Below, piece after piece: positions 63,561-64,000 of a DNA stretch of 64,000 nucleotides; within the stretch, counting starts at the first letter, position 1; each line of letters opens with the position of its first letter. The position numbers were made by a program, and so were the translations under genes. The DNA is taken from contig QFPM01000010.1 of the NCBI GenBank assembly GCA_003248655.1, positions 58,842 to 122,841 on the forward strand. Reading direction: 5' to 3'. Under the pieces are notes generated by a model. The model was not told the origin of the DNA. It saw only the letters and a program-made list of their open reading frames with translations, and ran no database searches. The stretch comes from Microbacterium sp. (GTDB lineage: Bacteria; Actinomycetota; Actinomycetes; Actinomycetales; Microbacteriaceae).

Positions 63561-64000
63561 ATGCGTCACCGTCGACCGCGCGCAGCGCCGCGTTCGGCCG
63601 CGGTGCTCGCGCTACAGGCTCTCGCGGACCTCGGCAGCGTGAAGGGCTCGGTGATCACGCGCGCGTGGGATCCGGTCACGGGCCGGTTGACACGCCTCGC
63701 CCTCGATCGTCAGGACGTTTCGGGCACCGAGGTCGATCTGAAGTACGCGTATGACCTCGCGGGGAATGTGACGTCGATCGCGGATGCGCCGACGAACACG
63801 GCGGTGCAGTCGCAGGCGGAGCGTCAGTGCTTCTCGTATGACGGGATGCGCAGGTTGACGCAGGCATGGTCGACCACTGCGGGGGCGTGTCAGGCGGCGG
63901 GGTCGGTGTCGCAGTCGAACATCGGGGGTCCGTCACCGTTCTGGCAGCAGTATGCGTATGACAGCGTCGGGAACCGGACGCAGAAGATCGTGCGCACGGC
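63561..64000 (+). CDS. RHS/YD-repeat protein, 3' end outside the window, N-terminus apparently deleted
   Basis: An open frame from ATG 63561 (GGAGG 11-15 nt... upstream at 63550-63554) to the window end, 146 codons. The first about 18 residues (MRHRRPRAAPRSAAVLAL) look like the start of a signal peptide, which then runs without a cleavage site straight into RHS-type sequence (ITRAWDPVTGRLTRL). Three YD-type motifs follow: YAYDLAGNVTSI, FSYDGMRRLTQAW and YAYDSVGNRTQK. Full RHS proteins are over 1000 residues with a long N-terminal part, so an internal deletion is likely. It could be a decayed gene or a shortened, still-expressed one. Confidence 0.75.
   Translation, partial: MRHRRPRAAPRSAAVLALQALADLGSVKGSVITRAWDPVTGRLTRLALDRQDVSGTEVDLKYAYDLAGNVTSIADAPTNTAVQSQAERQCFSYDGMRRLTQAWSTTAGACQAAGSVSQSNIGGPSPFWQQYAYDSVGNRTQKIVRT

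Overview
The window is high-GC actinobacterial chromosome, most likely from Microbacteriaceae (Microbacterium or a close relative). The evidence is two WhiB proteins, MtrA-MtrB-LpqB, SigR/RsrA, PdtaS, the frequent GGCATCC/GGATGCC codon pairs, and many genes whose -10 box lies 6-9 nt before the start codon (leaderless transcription). I found no tRNA, rRNA, CRISPR array, prophage or insertion sequence. No gene-free stretch exceeds 300 bases; the longest is 49635-49896 (262 nt).

Region 1 (1-26.4 kb) is a surface-glycan locus, with some parts visibly less GC-rich than the core. Two secreted repeat proteins (1-3279) lead into a dTDP-L-rhamnose operon on the minus strand: sugar epimerase, rfbA, rfbB and a fused rmlC-rmlD. 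A rhamnosyltransferase-like GT2 and a Wzx-like flippase follow on the plus strand. Opposing them is a five-gene, overlapping minus-strand operon of four glycosyltransferases and a large DUF6541-type membrane protein. Next comes a galactofuran module: glf, ABC exporter wzm-wzt, a GlfT2-like polymerase, a secreted CAP/ChW protein, a GlfT1-like transferase and two O-antigen-ligase-like membrane proteins. Together these could make dTDP-rhamnose and UDP-galactofuranose, assemble lipid-linked rhamnose/galactan chains, export them and attach them to the wall.

Region 2 (26.4-51.6 kb) is a conserved core whose order resembles M. tuberculosis Rv3235-Rv3260: manA, whiB2, a GT2 membrane protein, DUF5719, a metallopeptidase-family protein, DUF3499, ahcY, mtrA-mtrB-lpqB, comF, hpf, secA and an Rv3235-like gene. 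Lineage-specific insertions are a VapBC-type toxin-antitoxin pair, an aquaporin, a MacB-like ABC exporter with adaptor, a coiled-coil protein and an aminotransferase. No phosphomannomutase gene is present here, although mycobacteria carry one in the matching stretch.

Region 3 (51.7-61.4 kb) resembles Rv3219-Rv3228: a SAF-domain protein paired with a CpaE-like ATPase, pdtaS, whiB1, bcp, rsgA, aroA, sigR and rsrA. Region 4 (61.4-64 kb) has a small secreted protein, an ECF sigma/anti-sigma-like pair and the start of an RHS/YD-repeat gene whose N-terminus looks deleted; it runs off the window.

The most unusual features are a SigR-type promoter plus a leaderless promoter that could give two SigR isoforms, a hairpin that would bury the hpf ribosome-binding site, a family of palindromic repeats that supply the stop codons of two genes, the mycobacterial-style galactan module, and a SAF/CpaE-like pair with an altered P-loop and no pilus genes nearby.
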